A DNA stretch of 64,000 nt from Flammulina velutipes (lineage: Eukaryota; Basidiomycota; Agaricomycetes; Agaricales; Physalacriaceae), in NCBI GenBank assembly GCA_011800155.1, contig CM022377.1, forward strand, positions 806,001 through 870,000. Direction: 5' to 3'. Of the stretch, positions 10,706-22,967 are shown piece after piece (position 1 is the stretch's first letter; every line of letters starts with the position of its first letter). The notes beneath the pieces are model-generated. The model had not been told where the DNA came from. It did no database searches and saw only the letters and a program-made list of their open reading frames with translations. The position numbers were made by a program, and so were the translations under genes.

Positions 10706-12075
10706 ATGCTTTGTTCGGGACAAATAACCCCATACATATGGAAGTCAGACCTCTTCTGGGTCAATGCAAAGGCCTTTCTGGAGAAATCAGGTCACAGGAT
10801 ACCTCCAGTATTTGACCTCGCATACACGCCATCAACTCCCGCAGAGAAGAGAGCCGCAACGGCTAGGTTGCCGGTGTGTTTCGAGGTGTTTTCCTCTCTT
10901 CATAACTCATTACTGAACTAGAGATCTATCCTTGTGCAAGCCGTTCGCCTTGAGGATCAAGTCCCCGTCATATTGAAGCGAGTAGCTCCGTCAGAGGCCT
11001 ATATTGCCACATATTTTTCGAATCTACCGGACGATTCAAGGAACCACTGTGTCCCCATCTATGAAGTTCTGCAAATCGACTCCTGGTACATCCTAGTTAT
11101 GCCTCAGCTCCGGCCTTGTGACAGTCCTGCTTTCGACACGGTCGGAGAAGTCCTCGAATGTTTCCGTCAATTATTTGAGGTATTATTGTTAACATCACTC
11201 TTGTGTGTACTCATCACCCATTTCTAGGGCATTCAATTCATGCACGAGCACAGAACTTCCCATGGGTTAGTTAATTTATCTCAGTCTCCAGTCGCGCCAC
11301 TCACGCCTTTCGCGTTTAGGGACCCGATCTTGGGAAACCTCATGATGAGCGCCGACAAGATGTACCCCAAAGGCTTCAACGCTGCTCAAATAAACCGGGA
11401 ACCAAACTGCAAACGGTCCATCAAGGCTGCCTGCACTAGAGCGGAATGTTGGCCACGGTACTACATCATCGATTTTGAGTTTTCTAAGTGCTTCCCTTCG
11501 AATTATCAAGGTGTAGCATTCAATGACCAGACTTATGCCGACCGAACACCCGGCCAGAATCCATTTCCTAACGACATCCATTACCTTGGCCAGTTCCTCA
11601 AACGCTACTTCATGCATGTAAGGATAGGAATTTACACTTGGCCGAACACTGACAGTCGATTTTCGAATAGAAAAACTCTTTTAAACGACGCCACCTAGAG
11701 TTTCTCCGTCCACTAGTGGCCGATATGCTTCATGAGACGCCTTCTCTACGACCTACGATTGACGATGTCGTTCTACGATTCTCGGATATTCTGAAATCTA
11801 CCAAGAATAGCCACATGCGTCAGATGGCCCAGCCGACGATACGTTTGCTGGAAGACGTCTGGTCTCCATTCCGACACGTCTATCTGCGTACGAAGTATAC
11901 GTTACTTCGCACTCCTCCCATCCCGAAGGATATTCTGCCTCCAATTATCGTCATACCGCCCGGGATGCGTGATTTCTACACGCAGCCTCGATACGGAGAC
12001 GAGGAAGGTCCGGAGAACTTGCAAACACGAATCAGGGTTCGATTCTCTTATTACAAGGCTGCCAAAACCAATTGA
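10706..12075 (+). CDS. Kinase-like protein, tandem paralogue C
   Basis: Exons 10706-10873, 10922-11179, 11228-11265, 11320-11617 and 11671-12075 give 388 residues. Motifs: VPVILKRV, VMPQLRPC, catalytic loop HGDPILGN, IDFE, TPGQNPFPNDIHYLG, MLHETPSLRPTIDDV. It is closer to B than to A in exon 2 and the upstream flank. An in-frame ATG at 10601 would add 35 residues, but it lies inside the duplicated flank element, so the ATG at 10706 is preferred. In the tail it has lost the KGDHWQEDLFFP motif of A and B (here TIRLLEDVWSPF). Like its neighbours, a probable pseudokinase. Confidence 0.8.
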
Positions 12076-12327
12076 ATATCCAATGTAATTTGCCGTAATT
12101 CTGAATAGAATTACATTTCCCTGCTTTGACTTCATATTCTCTACTTTAAAATCTCTCCAATAACTCAGCTTCGAGGTGCTGTCAGCGCATACTCAAAAAG
12201 GCCGGTCCCTTCAAGGATTCAAATACCCTCTAGCGACCTGATAGTAACCTTCTAACCGACAGACGTTCGACAATCAATATCCAATAGGCTTACATGGTTT
12301 TACTTTTCGTACAGACGAGTTCTACTA

Positions 12328-13511
12328 TTAACCGAACATTTTCGCAAATGCCTTTTTCGCCTTGTCTTTCTTTTCCTTGAGGCGTAGCCTCGTCTTTGAA
12401 AGTTCGTTGGAGATGGCAGCATCAGCCGGAACGAGCTTGTTCGCGGCAACGAGGTCTTGTTCGGCGTCTTCGTCGTTCTTGAGCGCCACATACGATAATG
12501 CGCGGCGATATAGAGCCTTGGCTGAAGTGAAGAATTAGTAAGACTTGAAGCGGGGGGTTGCGATAAAAAGGTACCTCTGTCAGCATCACTGAGAGGTGGA
12601 GACAACTCCAGCGCTCTCGACGCGAACTTGATACCGGTGGATGCCTTGGTCTTCGCGCCAGCCAAAGCTGCATTGAGCAACAACGCGCTCTTCAACGACG
12701 TGTATTTTTCCTTGACATCCGCTGGGGTATCCTCAGGAAGAACCGGATTCACATCTAGATAGCGCAGACTCTTCTCCCATTTCTCCAGAGCCTGCGCGGG
12801 GTCGCCTGCTTTGAACGCTGCGTTACCAAGCTCGCGTATCTTGGTAGCGATATCGAGTGCGACTTCCGGCTTGTCAGTATCGTGCTCGTCGTCCTCCGGA
12901 AAGTCCTCGTACGTATCCCCACCGGCGGATTCCTCGAGGGGAGGCAGCGCATCGAGGACGCCGCAATCTGCGATGATCACGTCCTGGGCGGGTTTATCGT
13001 TCGACGTCGGAAGGTTTTCGATCTTGCGGACGATGCCTTTCCCGCGGAGGACCTCGCCGAAGACGACGTGTTTGCCGTCGAGATGCGGGGTTGGAACGGT
13101 GGTGATGAAGAACTGGGAACCGTTGGTGTTGGGCCCGGCGTTGGCCATGGAGAGCAGGAAGGGGCGTGTGTGCTTGACGGGGAAAGCCTCGTCCTCGAAC
13201 TTCTCGCCGTAGATGCTTATTCCGCCCGTTCCGTTGTGGTTGGTAAAGTCACCTCCTTGGCACATGAAGCTGCGAGGGTGTTATTGACCGATTTGGGGCG
13301 CGATTGATGCAGCGACGCACCCTTTGATTATACGGTGGAATCCCGAGCCTTTGTAGCCGAGAAAGAGGCCATCGTCGCGCTTCTTTCCTTCGCACAGAAC
13401 TCGAAAGTTTTCCGCGGTTTTTGGGACGAGATCGGCGTATAGCTCGAATATGACGCGTCCAGTTGGTTCGCCGCCGATGGTCAGGTCAAAAAAGACGATT
13501 GGTCGGGACAT
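12328..13511 (-). CDS. CYP40: Cyclophilin-40: peptidyl-prolyl isomerase with TPR domain
   Basis: Hsp90 co-chaperone that isomerises prolyl bonds. Exons 13511-13321, 13269-12575 and 12521-12328 encode 359 residues, the usual length. Residues 1-170 are a cyclophilin domain: [35 protein letters not shown] with the catalytic Arg, [12 protein letters not shown], and [11 protein letters not shown]. The second half carries TPR helices ([42 protein letters not shown]) and a lysine-rich end (KKAFAKMFG). The Trp of human CypA (cyclosporin contact) is His in [10 protein letters not shown], as in many Cyp40 proteins. Splitting the first intron after AAAGG restores GFMCQGG. Convergent with paralogue C. 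Confidence 0.95.
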
Positions 13512-14292
13512 TGCAGGTGGTGGTTGGAGGAAAGGATGGATTGAGGCGCTTACTTAAGGCCATTATCGCAGAATCTTCGCGAACTTTACCTAAATAGGCA
13601 ATTAACGTCGGGAAGTGGCGCACGAGGGGTTGGGACCTTGAATGTCATATCCGCCTCTTCTGAGACTCCATCTGTAGTGTGGCGTCAGGAGAGCTATCTC
13701 CGTACTTTGCACTCCCTCTTCAAAGGTGACAGCCAAATTGCACAGCAAAGGTCACAGAAGAACGGCGTATCACAAAGGCGATGCGACATCGATGAATTGT
13801 CTGATGCAAGAAGCGCTTCCTTGGTACTTCACGGAATGATGTGCGCCACCTTTCGAAATTGTGGGGCGACGTGGTGCAACCCAACATCCCTCGGCAAGTT
13901 ACCAACTTACACTCAACTATCATTGACGCATCTTCCATTCAGTCGCCGAGAGCGAACACCAGTCATGTTACCATCGCCGTCTCACTCGTGATCACAAGGG
14001 AAGGTTTCACCAACTCTTGGGGATGGCGAATGGATGGTGTCTTTGTTACGAGTACAATTTGATTATGCCAGCGATGTTATGAATACATTCAGTATTGGAC
14101 CACAGAAAGAAACAACAAGAGCAGAGTGGAGGGTGTATGAAGCCAAGTATGAGCTGCTGTGTCGATCAGTATCGGCGGATGCTAGCGATGAAATTCGCGC
14201 ATACCGAATTAATAATTGGGAGGGGAGCCTGAGACAGCGGAAGAGGTGCGCGCGATTGCAGCTAGGTCGACTAGCGAGAGAACGTGTAAGTT
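13512..14292. other. Gene-free interval
   Basis: Open frames of 70-117 codons on both strands overlap one another and show no family motif, splice pattern or bias that I can defend. It probably holds the cyclophilin promoter and the 3' flank of the HABP4-like gene. Confidence 0.5.
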
Positions 14293-14683
14293 TCACTTAG
14301 CCGAGGGACGTAAACGAGGATGCACACCATCGCCTTTGAAGACATGTTTTCTAAACTTCTTGGCGTTCTCGACGTCGTGTTCGACGGAGGACTTGGATTC
14401 TGTGGCTGGATGGGGTCAGATAGAAATGGAGACGTAGAACGAACGACATACTGGTATCGGACTTGACGCTCGCGGCGTCATCGTCGACTTCCTCAGCAGT
14501 GACCTGGAGGGCGACAGCGTCGTCGTCGAGGGCAGCGAATTCATGGTCGCGCTCATCGGCAAGGCTGCCCCAGTTGTGGCCTCCGCCGCCGTTCTTGCGC
14601 ATGGATTTGTCGAGGCCCGAGCGAGACTCTGAGCGGTCGCGCATCATGGCTTTAGGGAACCCAGCGCGTGCAGTACGAGTCAT
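14293..14683 (-). CDS. Small HABP4/Stm1-like RNA-binding protein
   Basis: Exons 14683-14452 and 14399-14293, with a 52 bp intron, give 112 residues. The core DRSESRSGLDKSMRKNGGGGHNWGS resembles the arginine/glycine motif ending in H-N-W-G that marks HABP4/PAI-RBP1/Stm1 proteins, which bind mRNA and clamp idle ribosomes. After this come an acidic segment (ALDDDAVALQVTAEEVDDD) and a basic end (KFRKHVFKGDGVHPRLRPSAK). Upstream, minus strand, a TATTTATA-like sequence lies about 60 bp before the ATG (tatttatattgg on plus at 14748-14759). The family call rests on one short motif. Confidence 0.65.
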
Positions 14684-15273
14684 GTTGTTGTGGAGATTTG
14701 TGGTGGTGGTGGTTGGAGTGAAGGAGCAGACGACCGGCCGGGGGCTATTTATATTGGTGCACGCCACTTGCCCAAGTAGGGCCAAATAGTGGTATCGTGA
14801 CCTCGACTAGACCAGGCCTTTAGTCGACCAGCCTCGTTGACAACCCGAGGCGATCCGCGAAGCTTTGGTCATTGGTTCGCGTTCGTAACGTTCCTTGCAG
14901 AAGCTTTGAAGCTTTTATAGTGCGAGTAACAAGATAAACATGAACGCGGAAAGTAAAAAGTCAATGCGGGGAAGCGTGGGAATAATCGCGATCAGACACG
15001 TGTCGCCCCATGAATGGCGCCACAAGAGAGATTCACTGTCAAAATGTCAACTTTTAGCAGACAGCGGACGTGTCTGGGAAACCGCTGTGCTTCTGGCGAC
15101 AGCGTCAGTGATTCTAACAGAAACTCTAGGCTGCGCTTCGTAGCTTCGTGTCTGGAGCAAGTGCCTAGAGGCAATTCCTAGGCCGGCAAGTCCCGCCGCG
15201 TTGCGTCATTTGCTTCTTGTCCAACAACGACGACGACGACGACGGCGCGCAACGACGCGCACAACTATCTATT
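14684..15273. other. Divergent intergenic region
   Basis: Lies between two divergently read genes, so it must contain both promoters. A (GAC)n-like stretch at 15226-15244 lies just before the phosphatase ATG. No other feature was seen. Confidence 0.5.
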
Positions 15274-18200
15274 ATGGCCGACATAGCTGGCCTACGACTT
15301 TTTCTGCGCGACTCTGACGACGTGAAAGCATCCATTCAAGTGCTATCCATACCCGACTCGCAAGATACCTCTACTTCCGATACCCAACTCATTAATGCCG
15401 TCTCACCAACATTTAAAACGATTCTCAGCGTAATATCGCACAAGGACAGCGTCGACCAGCACGAAGAAGGAAGGTGCGTCGCAGGAGCCGCAGCTAGAAG
15501 CCTCGCTAATACCCCTCACAGTGTATTCGTCCTCAGAGAGAAATCTCCGAGCCAGACACTCGAAATTGAACGCTTGATTCCTGTATGCGGCGATTTCTCT
15601 GTTTCCATCACACAGATGCGCTTGGACTCCAGCTCACAAGACCGCGCGGGTATTTGCGCTCCCCATTCGCTTCGCGTGACGGCTCTAATTACCGTCTACA
15701 GGCTTCAGAATAACTGTCAGTCCTGGTCATCCGGACGACCCACTATCGTTCTTCACGCGCGATGCCGAAGGCCTGCAGATCGTACTGGCAGAGTGCAGAC
15801 GCCTCAAGGATCTGTCAGGTGAACAACATTGATTGTACGATCCCATATTCTCCACCTAACAAACTTTCAGAGTACTTCATCCCTGCTTCCCCGTCACAAA
15901 CCTACTCCTGGCTAACCTCCTACAACTCCGAGCATACAATTCCTACAAGTACGTCCTTCTTTCCTCTTCCTCCGCCTTCCATTCCAACAAAGTTTAGTAA
16001 CGACTGTGCCACCTGATATACGCTTCGCCCAGCAACCAATACACCGTCGGCTGTCACCTGCAAGCGCTGGAACACCCGGTGATGATACTCATGATCTCCA
16101 CCTCTTGCGCGACGAGTGGGTTCGCTCACGCGCCAGAGAACAGACGCGGGACGGGAGTGCTTCTTTAGACATCCGTATTGGCACCTTTAACGTGAACGGG
16201 CAGCCTCCGACTCAGGATTTGGCCTCCTGGGTACGTGGAAAATCGCCAGTGGGCAATGGATTCATCCCCCCGCTCAACGATGTATCACCGTTTACGGCTG
16301 ACATTGACGAAAAGGACCCGCTAGAATGTGAGTGCTTCCTTATTGGGGTTCAAGGCAAAGCTAAGGATATTACAGCACAATCTACCATCACTTCAGATCC
16401 ACCGTATTCCCCCAGCAATGGCCTGGCGGACGTTTTCGTATTTGCTTTCCAAGAATTAGATCTTTCGACGGAAGCCCTCATCTATGCCACAAGCACCGCG
16501 AAAGAAGACGCGTGGTGTACCGCTATCTTTGCGTCTTTGGGTGAACACCAATCTTTCTACACAAAACTAGCGTCCAAGCAGCTCGTGGGGATGCTCATCG
16601 TCATCATTGTGCGCAAATCACTCGCACACCGGTTCGGGGACGTCAAGACCTGTGCAGCGGGGGTGGGCATGATGGGGATGGGCAACAAAGGCGGGACTGC
16701 CGTGCAGGTTACTTATAAACCTGCTGATGGCTACGATGTGGATGCAGCTGGTGGAACGGTCATTACCTTTGTCAACAGTCATCTCGCCGCGTTCGACGAA
16801 ATGGTTGAGAGGCGGAATAGCGATTTTAATGACTTGTCGAAGAGGCTGGTATTCGGCGGTGGCGATGGAGAGTCGTCTGCCGATATTTGGGAGACCGACG
16901 TATTGTTTTGGGTGGTAAGTATTGATATTGGCATGTCTTCGAATTACTGATAACACCTTGTGCAGGGAGATTTAAACTATAGACTAGACCAGCCCGATGC
17001 AGATGTTCGCGAGCTGTTATTGGATGCTAACAAACATGACTGGGCGAAGAAGAGGAATATGGTCGCACTGACCGAGTACGACCAGGTACTTTATCTTTCG
17101 TAGGAATTTTGACTGATGCTGATCAAACTATAGTTAAAGTCTTCGATGCGGAGCGGCAAAGCCTTCCAGGACTTCTGTGAGTTTGATATTGGCCACATGC
17201 CGTACGTTTTCTCTTGTTTCTATTGAATGAGGATCTTATACATGTTCAATTCAATAGGTCATATCGCTTTAGTCCCGGAATACTCGTTGATTCGTTGGGC
17301 TATGATCTTAAGTAAGTGTATTCGGCTCTGTTCGAAACCCTTCTAACCTTCATTCGCTAGGCGAAAACCAGCATGGACTGATCGCATCCTCCATCTCAAA
17401 GCACCCGCTGTCAAATTACGCCAACATTCTTATACCGTCTATGCACATATCACTATGAGTGACCATAAACCTGTGTCAGCGGACTTCACTCTTGAGGTAT
17501 GAACAACCTCTTGCATGCTATGCTTACGTGGACTAATGGCGAGCTAGGTTGACGTTTATGACGAGAAATCAAGATTGACTGCGTCCCGGAAGCTGTACAG
17601 ACAGCTGGAAGGACTCGAGAGGGAAAGTAAAAGGCTGATCGTTGAGCCTGATGAGGTGAAAGTTGGGGAGATACGGTTAGCTGGCTCTGTTTGTTGAATT
17701 CAGGATTTTTGACCGTTTTTCTGGTAGATATAAGCAGACGGTCGTGCGCCAACTGACCTTGCGGAATGACGGTAAGACGCCGTGCGCGTTTCGTTTTGTT
17801 TCTCCCATCGAGGGAGGTGCTATCCGTATGTGGTGTCTCACATGATTCTTCCTTTCTCTTATTTGAATGTGGTAGATCCTCCTTGGTTAGCTATAGAGCC
17901 TTTGGCGGTAAGGCTCTGATCTCTCTCTCAATGGGTATTTATCTGACTTGAAAGCGTAGGGAATCGTTATGCCGAATCAACCATTTGAGATCGCCATGAC
18001 CGTATGCGTAGACGAGAAGACACCGTACTTTTCTCGCGAGCTTGACTGCACACTTGTTCTTCATGCTGGGCCTGGGCTGGGGAAGGATCGATTCGTTGTG
18101 GTACAAGGGGACTACCGTAAGTGCTATCTGTTGGGGAACCTTCATTTGCCTGATTATACATCAGAAATGTCCTGTGCGGGTGTACCGTTGACCAAACTCG

Positions 18201-18802
18201 TCCAGCTTCCTGGACCCATCCGGACGACCTACGGGGACAAGAGCGCGAAGCACGATCTCAACGCCCCGAGGGAGGTGATGCGATTGGTGAATTGGATGAT
18301 GGATAATCAGTTGGCGGATGCGTTTCATGGGGAATCGGTCGGAGATGTTAATGCGGGGGAGGTGCGGGAATGCTTGGATACGGGGGCGGATTTTCCGGAG
18401 GGCCTTCCTTCTCAGGCATATGGTGCGGTGTTGTTGGAGTTCTTGCTGGGGATTGTCCCGAAGGATGTCAAGGTGGACGGTGTGCATAATCGGGAAGAGG
18501 CGTTTGAGGTAAGTATCTTCTCACGTCACGTCGCACTGAGCTCATTTTGATAGGTCTTGGATTCGTTCCCGATTGTTAACGTCAATGTATGGATATCTGT
18601 GACTGCATTCTTGCACTATATCGTGCATGGGTCTCCGGAGCGGGTGAATGAGATAGGTTAGTCTTGTTTTTGGTCGTGGGTATGACCGTGATGTTGACTT
18701 GGTTTGCTAGCTGCTGTGCTGGCGCCTGTGGTGTTGTCTGAGGTGACAGCGAGCATAATGGAGAAGCGGAGGTTTGTGCGATATTTTATAGATCTAGAAT
18801 GA
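15274..18802 (+). CDS. OCRL/INPP5B-type inositol polyphosphate 5-phosphatase
   Basis: Removes the 5-phosphate from PI(4,5)P2 and related lipids on endosome/Golgi membranes. Seventeen exons: 15274-15473, 15522-15649, 15702-15818, 15871-15948, 15998-16327, 16376-16914, 16966-17085, 17134-17201, 17258-17311, 17361-17496, 17548-17675, 17728-17771, 17876-17907, 17960-18116, 18165-18508, 18554-18656, 18711-18802; 889 residues. Catalytic landmarks: IGTFNVNGQPP, VFAFQELDLS, GMMGMGNKGGTAV, FVNSHLAAFDEM, WVGDLNYRL, PAWTDRIL, SDHKPVSA. Downstream is an ASH-like beta domain (MPNQPFEIAMTV, LDCTLVLHAGPG) and a RhoGAP-like region (APREVMRLVNWM) with no obvious Arg finger, as in OCRL. The N-terminal ~220 residues are less conserved and may form a PH-like fold. 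Confidence 0.93.
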
Positions 18803-18960
18803 ATAGATTGGTATTGTATCAACTTGTAGTAAATAGCTCTCTTCCTCGTCCGGTTTATTGGTATGCACTGGCCTTCGACCCGTGGGCTGAACTAATGTGA
18901 TGTTGTGTGTTGACCGCCACATTTCTTGCCTACACAGTCCACGGAGCGCCATTTGTCATC

Positions 18961-19044
18961 GGTTCAGTGGTCTAGTGGTTATGATTTCTGTCTCACATTG
19001 AGATTTCACACAGAAGGTCCCCGTTTCGAGCACGGGCTGAATCA
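18961..19044 (+). tRNA. tRNA-Val(CAC) with 11-nt intron
   Basis: Acceptor GGTTCAG pairs with CTGAATC (one G-U), then discriminator A. D-arm GTCTAGTGGTTATGAT, T-arm CCCGT-TTCGAGC-ACGGG, and a 5-base variable loop AGGTC. Anticodon stem TCTGT/ACAGA brackets CTCACA plus an 11-nt intron (18998-19008) plus C, giving the loop CTCACAC with anticodon CAC at 18994-18996. The D-loop and variable loop match yeast tRNA-Val. A T run (cttttt) follows as Pol III terminator. Reading it as Glu(CTC) would put C at position 33 and break the stem. Confidence 0.82.
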
Positions 19045-19184
19045 CTTTTTGCTTCTCACTTTCTAACGATGGACAGACGGACGAATGGAAGGGAAATCAG
19101 GTTTTATTATGTGCTACATACTTACATCGCTCACTACATAAGTCCTACGGTACATCCATACTGATGAGAAATACTAGTATTTCA

Positions 19185-19647
19185 TCATGTAGAACAACAA
19201 CGCGGCTTCAACCCGATAACTCCCCCTCCTCTGCCGTTCCATCCGGGTATGGGGGCGCGACATGCGGGGCATCTGATAGGTGGGTGCGAAAATTGTGTCA
19301 GAGAAATAACAGATTGTACTCGAGTCTAATCACCTCGCGACCCGGTCTTCTGCGCTCCGCCAGGCAGTCCCAACAGCGTTGAATAGACAAGAACCACAAG
19401 TAATGTGTCCGCAGGGGGTGAGCGTTGCGTTCGTCGGTGGCGCGTAGCAGACTGGACAGGTGAATGAGGAGAGTCCGTCGGGTTTGGTGGATGCCGATGG
19501 CTCTGGATGAGCTTCTGATTTTTGGGTGACGGGATGGAAACTGTCGGGAGATTGTTCATTTGGTGGTGCTATCCGTGATGTAGTTATGGTATGGCGAGGT
19601 GGTAGGTTTCTGGAGGTTAACGGCGCTGGTAGTGGATCATCCTTCAT
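19185..19647 (-). CDS. RING-finger protein
   Basis: Exons 19647-19334 and 19272-19185 with a 61 bp intron encode 133 residues. The RING is split by the intron: CPVC, then CGHITCGSC in exon 1, and CPACRAPIPG at the start of exon 2, a complete C3HC4 pattern. Such proteins usually act as ubiquitin E3 ligases. The N-terminal half is Pro/Ser-rich with no other domain. The long loop between the second Cys pair and CPAC (AVGTAWRSAEDRVAR) is typical of Rad18/Slx8-like RINGs. An upstream in-frame ATG at 19713 would add MGVGVMLRHAIFS..., possibly an untranslated or alternative start; 19647 is the conservative choice. Confidence 0.82.
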
Positions 19648-19798
19648 GGCAAGAAAACTGCAAGTTGAAGAAATTGAGAAAATCGCGTGACGTAACATCA
19701 CACCGACACCCATAAGGACCCATATACCATTGATTACTCAAACTTTTACATTATAGGACTCGCACAAGTCTAGTATTAAATAAAATAAATAGCGGTCC

Positions 19799-22700
19799 TC
19801 ACTGGAACGGTCTCAATTTCAACATCTCTGCGGCAGTTGGCCTCGACGTCGAGTGTGGCTTTAAGCACGACGCCACAATGTCTACCATGATCTCGGACGG
19901 TTTCGTTATAGTCTTGAATGCCCGTAGAATGTGCTCGGGTTGTTGTTCCAGGTCGATCTTCTTCTCCATGTCGAGAGCCTCTGTCTTATTGTTAATTGGT
20001 CGAGACGTTGAGACAGAAAAAGAGGACATACCGATCAATAAGAGGCCGAGGTTCCATATATCAGATTTTGCTCCATAATCCTTCCCATCTGCGAGCTCAG
20101 GAGGGGAGACCCGTCGTCTATGTACTGTATCGGGATCGGGAAACATGGCACAGAGCTCTAGAGAGCCAATCAGCTCTTCAAGTTGCTGGGATGGAGATTT
20201 AATGATAGTTACTCACTGAGTTTAGTCTGCGCGGCCTTGGTAAATACGACGTCCTCTATACCCAATGACCTGTGGTTGATTCCGTGTCGATGCAGGTAGT
20301 CCAACGCCTGCAATAAACTTGGAAGGATTTTGAGCAGGAAGGGTTCCCGTTTAGACGCTTCGTTGTTGGAGGTTCGGAAGACTTTCTTCAACGTGATGGT
20401 ATCGGAAATATCTTCGTTTACCACCCATAACTCCCCTTCGAAACGGAACATATCAATGTACCCGATGAGGTTGTTATGGTGGAGGTAACGGAGCGTGTTG
20501 AATTCGTCTACGAGTTGGATGATTTTGGATTTACTCTGTCGCTCGATGTTGATCTGTTTGACTGTCACGGGTACGTTGAAGCTGGTCTTTGCTTGGAAGA
20601 CCTGGACAGAGAACCTATATGTAGGACACTGTCAATTAAGCATAGCATATTCCAACAAAACACATACCCTTTCTTGATATTGCTCATCTCGACGTACATC
20701 CGGCTTGGATCCGCATGCTTGCGAATGCGCAGGAGGGCATTCTGGAACTCCCTCTGCAGACGTTCATCTTCTTCCATCTCTTCTGGTTCCTCGAATATCA
20801 GACCTTGAAGGACAGGACGTGGCGAGCCTCCGAGTGCATGTCGTCTCATATCATGTGCATTCGGCGGAGATAGAGACGTGGTGCTATTGTTGGTACTCCC
20901 GTCTCCCAGTGCCGAACGCCTCAAAATTGTCTTCAACACTTCCACAATGTCAGAGCACTTGGGTCGCATCTCGGCATCCCCGTGCCAGCAAGCAGTTATC
21001 AGCGCCCAGAGCTCGTCCGTGAAAAGTGGTTGTGTTGGTCGTTTTGGACGTTCCCCTCTTGTCACCCTGACTGAGACGGCGCCTTCAGACGTGATGTAGA
21101 AGAAGGGCTTATCTCGTGTGTAGAGCTATGCGAAAATGTCAGCGTGAAAATCACACGGGAGTGGATAAATAGTTCGTACTTCGATACACAGGCATCCGTA
21201 TGCATATACGTCTGTTGCAAAAGTCCGACAACAATCCTTTCGGCCATATGAAGATGGATGAAGTAGCTCAGGCGCCATCCAACGGACAGTGCCGCCGTGT
21301 TGAGTTGTATCCTGCTTTGTAACATCTGCCCAGACGGTCAATCCGAAATCAGCAAGTCGAGGGTTCCACTGCTCGTCTATCATGATATTGCACTAGCGAA
21401 TGATACGTTCAGCTCGAGCGAACACTTGTACAAACGAAACCTGTACCCCTTTGATGTCCCCATGTACGATGGGTTTAGAGTGTAGATACTGTAATCCTTG
21501 CGCGATTCCGAAAAACTAGCAGCAGTAATTAGACGTTGGCCGATAGTGAAAGAGAGGTGGCCGTACCAGTTTGTCCACATTGATCTTGGGATGGCTCTTC
21601 ACAAAGTCGTGCGCATTCCCGTTGGGCATCCAAGGGGAGACCATGCACGGTCGCCCTGGGAAGTTTTCCGTGTCCACCCCAAGGAAGGGAAGCACATACT
21701 TGTGGTCAAGCTTTTGCCATACTAGTGCTTCTTTGTAGAACCTCTATTCAATCATCAATACCAAGACGAAATGCGTTTTCGGACTCGGCGCTCACCTTGC
21801 ATGTCTTCCGCTTTTCGGCTGAGGAGCTCCCGAGGATGCGTAAAAACTTCAACGCCACAGCCTGCTTGCGATATACGGTCTTGTAAATATCACCAAATGT
21901 CCCGCCGATACTACTCTGGCCTCTCGTGACAGCGACACCGGAGATGAACATCGAATCAGGTAGGCCTGATGACTTTTTGGCGAGAGAGCTCATCAGCGTC
22001 TTCATCTTTTGGCGAATTGCATCGTCCTCAAAACCAGCGTCCAATATCTATGCGATGCATGAGAATAACAGGATATCAGAATATGGCGATATGTAGCTTA
22101 CCTCCTGGAACGTGTCCATAAGCTTATATGCGTTGTCTTCATTCAGCTCTAAAGCCTCGTTCGTCTCGGACTCGGACTGAGCGATATGCCTTGCCAAGTG
22201 GCCCATACGCGCAAGATCTTGTACCTTGGCGTCAATAATGTCAGATGACATCTTCCAGTAGCTCTCCGAGTCCATTAAAATCTATACCAAAGGTCAGCCG
22301 GGGTTGCATAGGTTGAATGCGAGGAACAGATACGACGTTCTCTAATTGCTGCTGATACAAGCGGCTCTCTAGAAGACTCTGAACCGCGCTAGTGGGAGGG
22401 GCGATACGAGTGGATTTCCGAAGCATGTCGAAGTATCTTTGGTTCATCACAGAGTGGAACTCTTGCCTTGCGACACGATGCATATACTAGATGTGGCGTC
22501 TTAGCATTTCACAGCCCGTGCGTCATGAAGATAATACTGACCTTACAGACCTATAGAATAAGGTGTTCAATAAAGTATGCTGGTAGCATTATGATCAAGG
22601 ACTTACTCGACGAGGAAGATCTTCAACGGAGTGATTAGCATCAACTACTATAAAGATTTGCGAAGATGCGCTCACATCGAGAATCAATAACCTCCGCGAT

Positions 22701-22967
22701 GTCCTGCGATTGAGCTGTATCGGTGTTGCCGACTGGTGTTGGCGGGAGGGGTTTATTCATCTTCTCTCTCCTCCTCCGTCTTCGTTCCCGTCGATCATCC
22801 ACCGGCACGGTGAGCAATGTCGGTTCGACCACCGTGGGTACCCCATTCTCTGACGATCCAGATCTAGAAGGCGCACTCGGACTCTGGACGAACACCTCGG
22901 CAATGCGAATGGTAGGACGGGTCCTCGACGAGCGCAAGGAATGGGTCTGGATAGTGGTCGTAGTCAT
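19799..22967 (-). CDS. Tandem kinase: TKL-type kinase domain followed by pseudokinase
   Basis: Thirteen exons: 22967-22676, 22620-22607, 22550-22542, 22486-22334, 22281-22102, 22047-21796, 21743-21567, 21515-21447, 21392-21180, 21125-20668, 20614-20217, 20157-20032, 19980-19799; 840 residues. The N-terminal ~290 residues are basic, then helical. Domain 1 has VALKFLRI (ATP lysine), VHGDIKG-CN (catalytic loop), LADFGLT and RWMAPELL, and looks active. Domain 2 has VTVKQINIE but the catalytic loop reads HRSLGIED (Asp lost, Asn changed), and no DFG lies between it and SPPEL, so it should not transfer phosphate. Subdomain IX (YGAKSDIWNLGLLL) is intact. A regulator-plus-enzyme arrangement is inferred. 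Exons 2 and 3 are only 14 and 9 nt and depend on my splice reading. Confidence 0.85.

Noticed and set aside
13638..13991. 117-codon plus-strand frame
   Set aside because: No motif, no splice context, and overlapped by equally long frames on the other strand.
14940..15143. 67-codon plus-strand frame in the promoter interval
   Set aside because: Lies between divergent genes, no homology or codon signal.
18961..19044. tRNA-Glu(CTC) reading
   Set aside because: It would place C at position 33 and misalign the anticodon stem and variable loop. The Val(CAC) fold with an intron after position 37 fits all arms.
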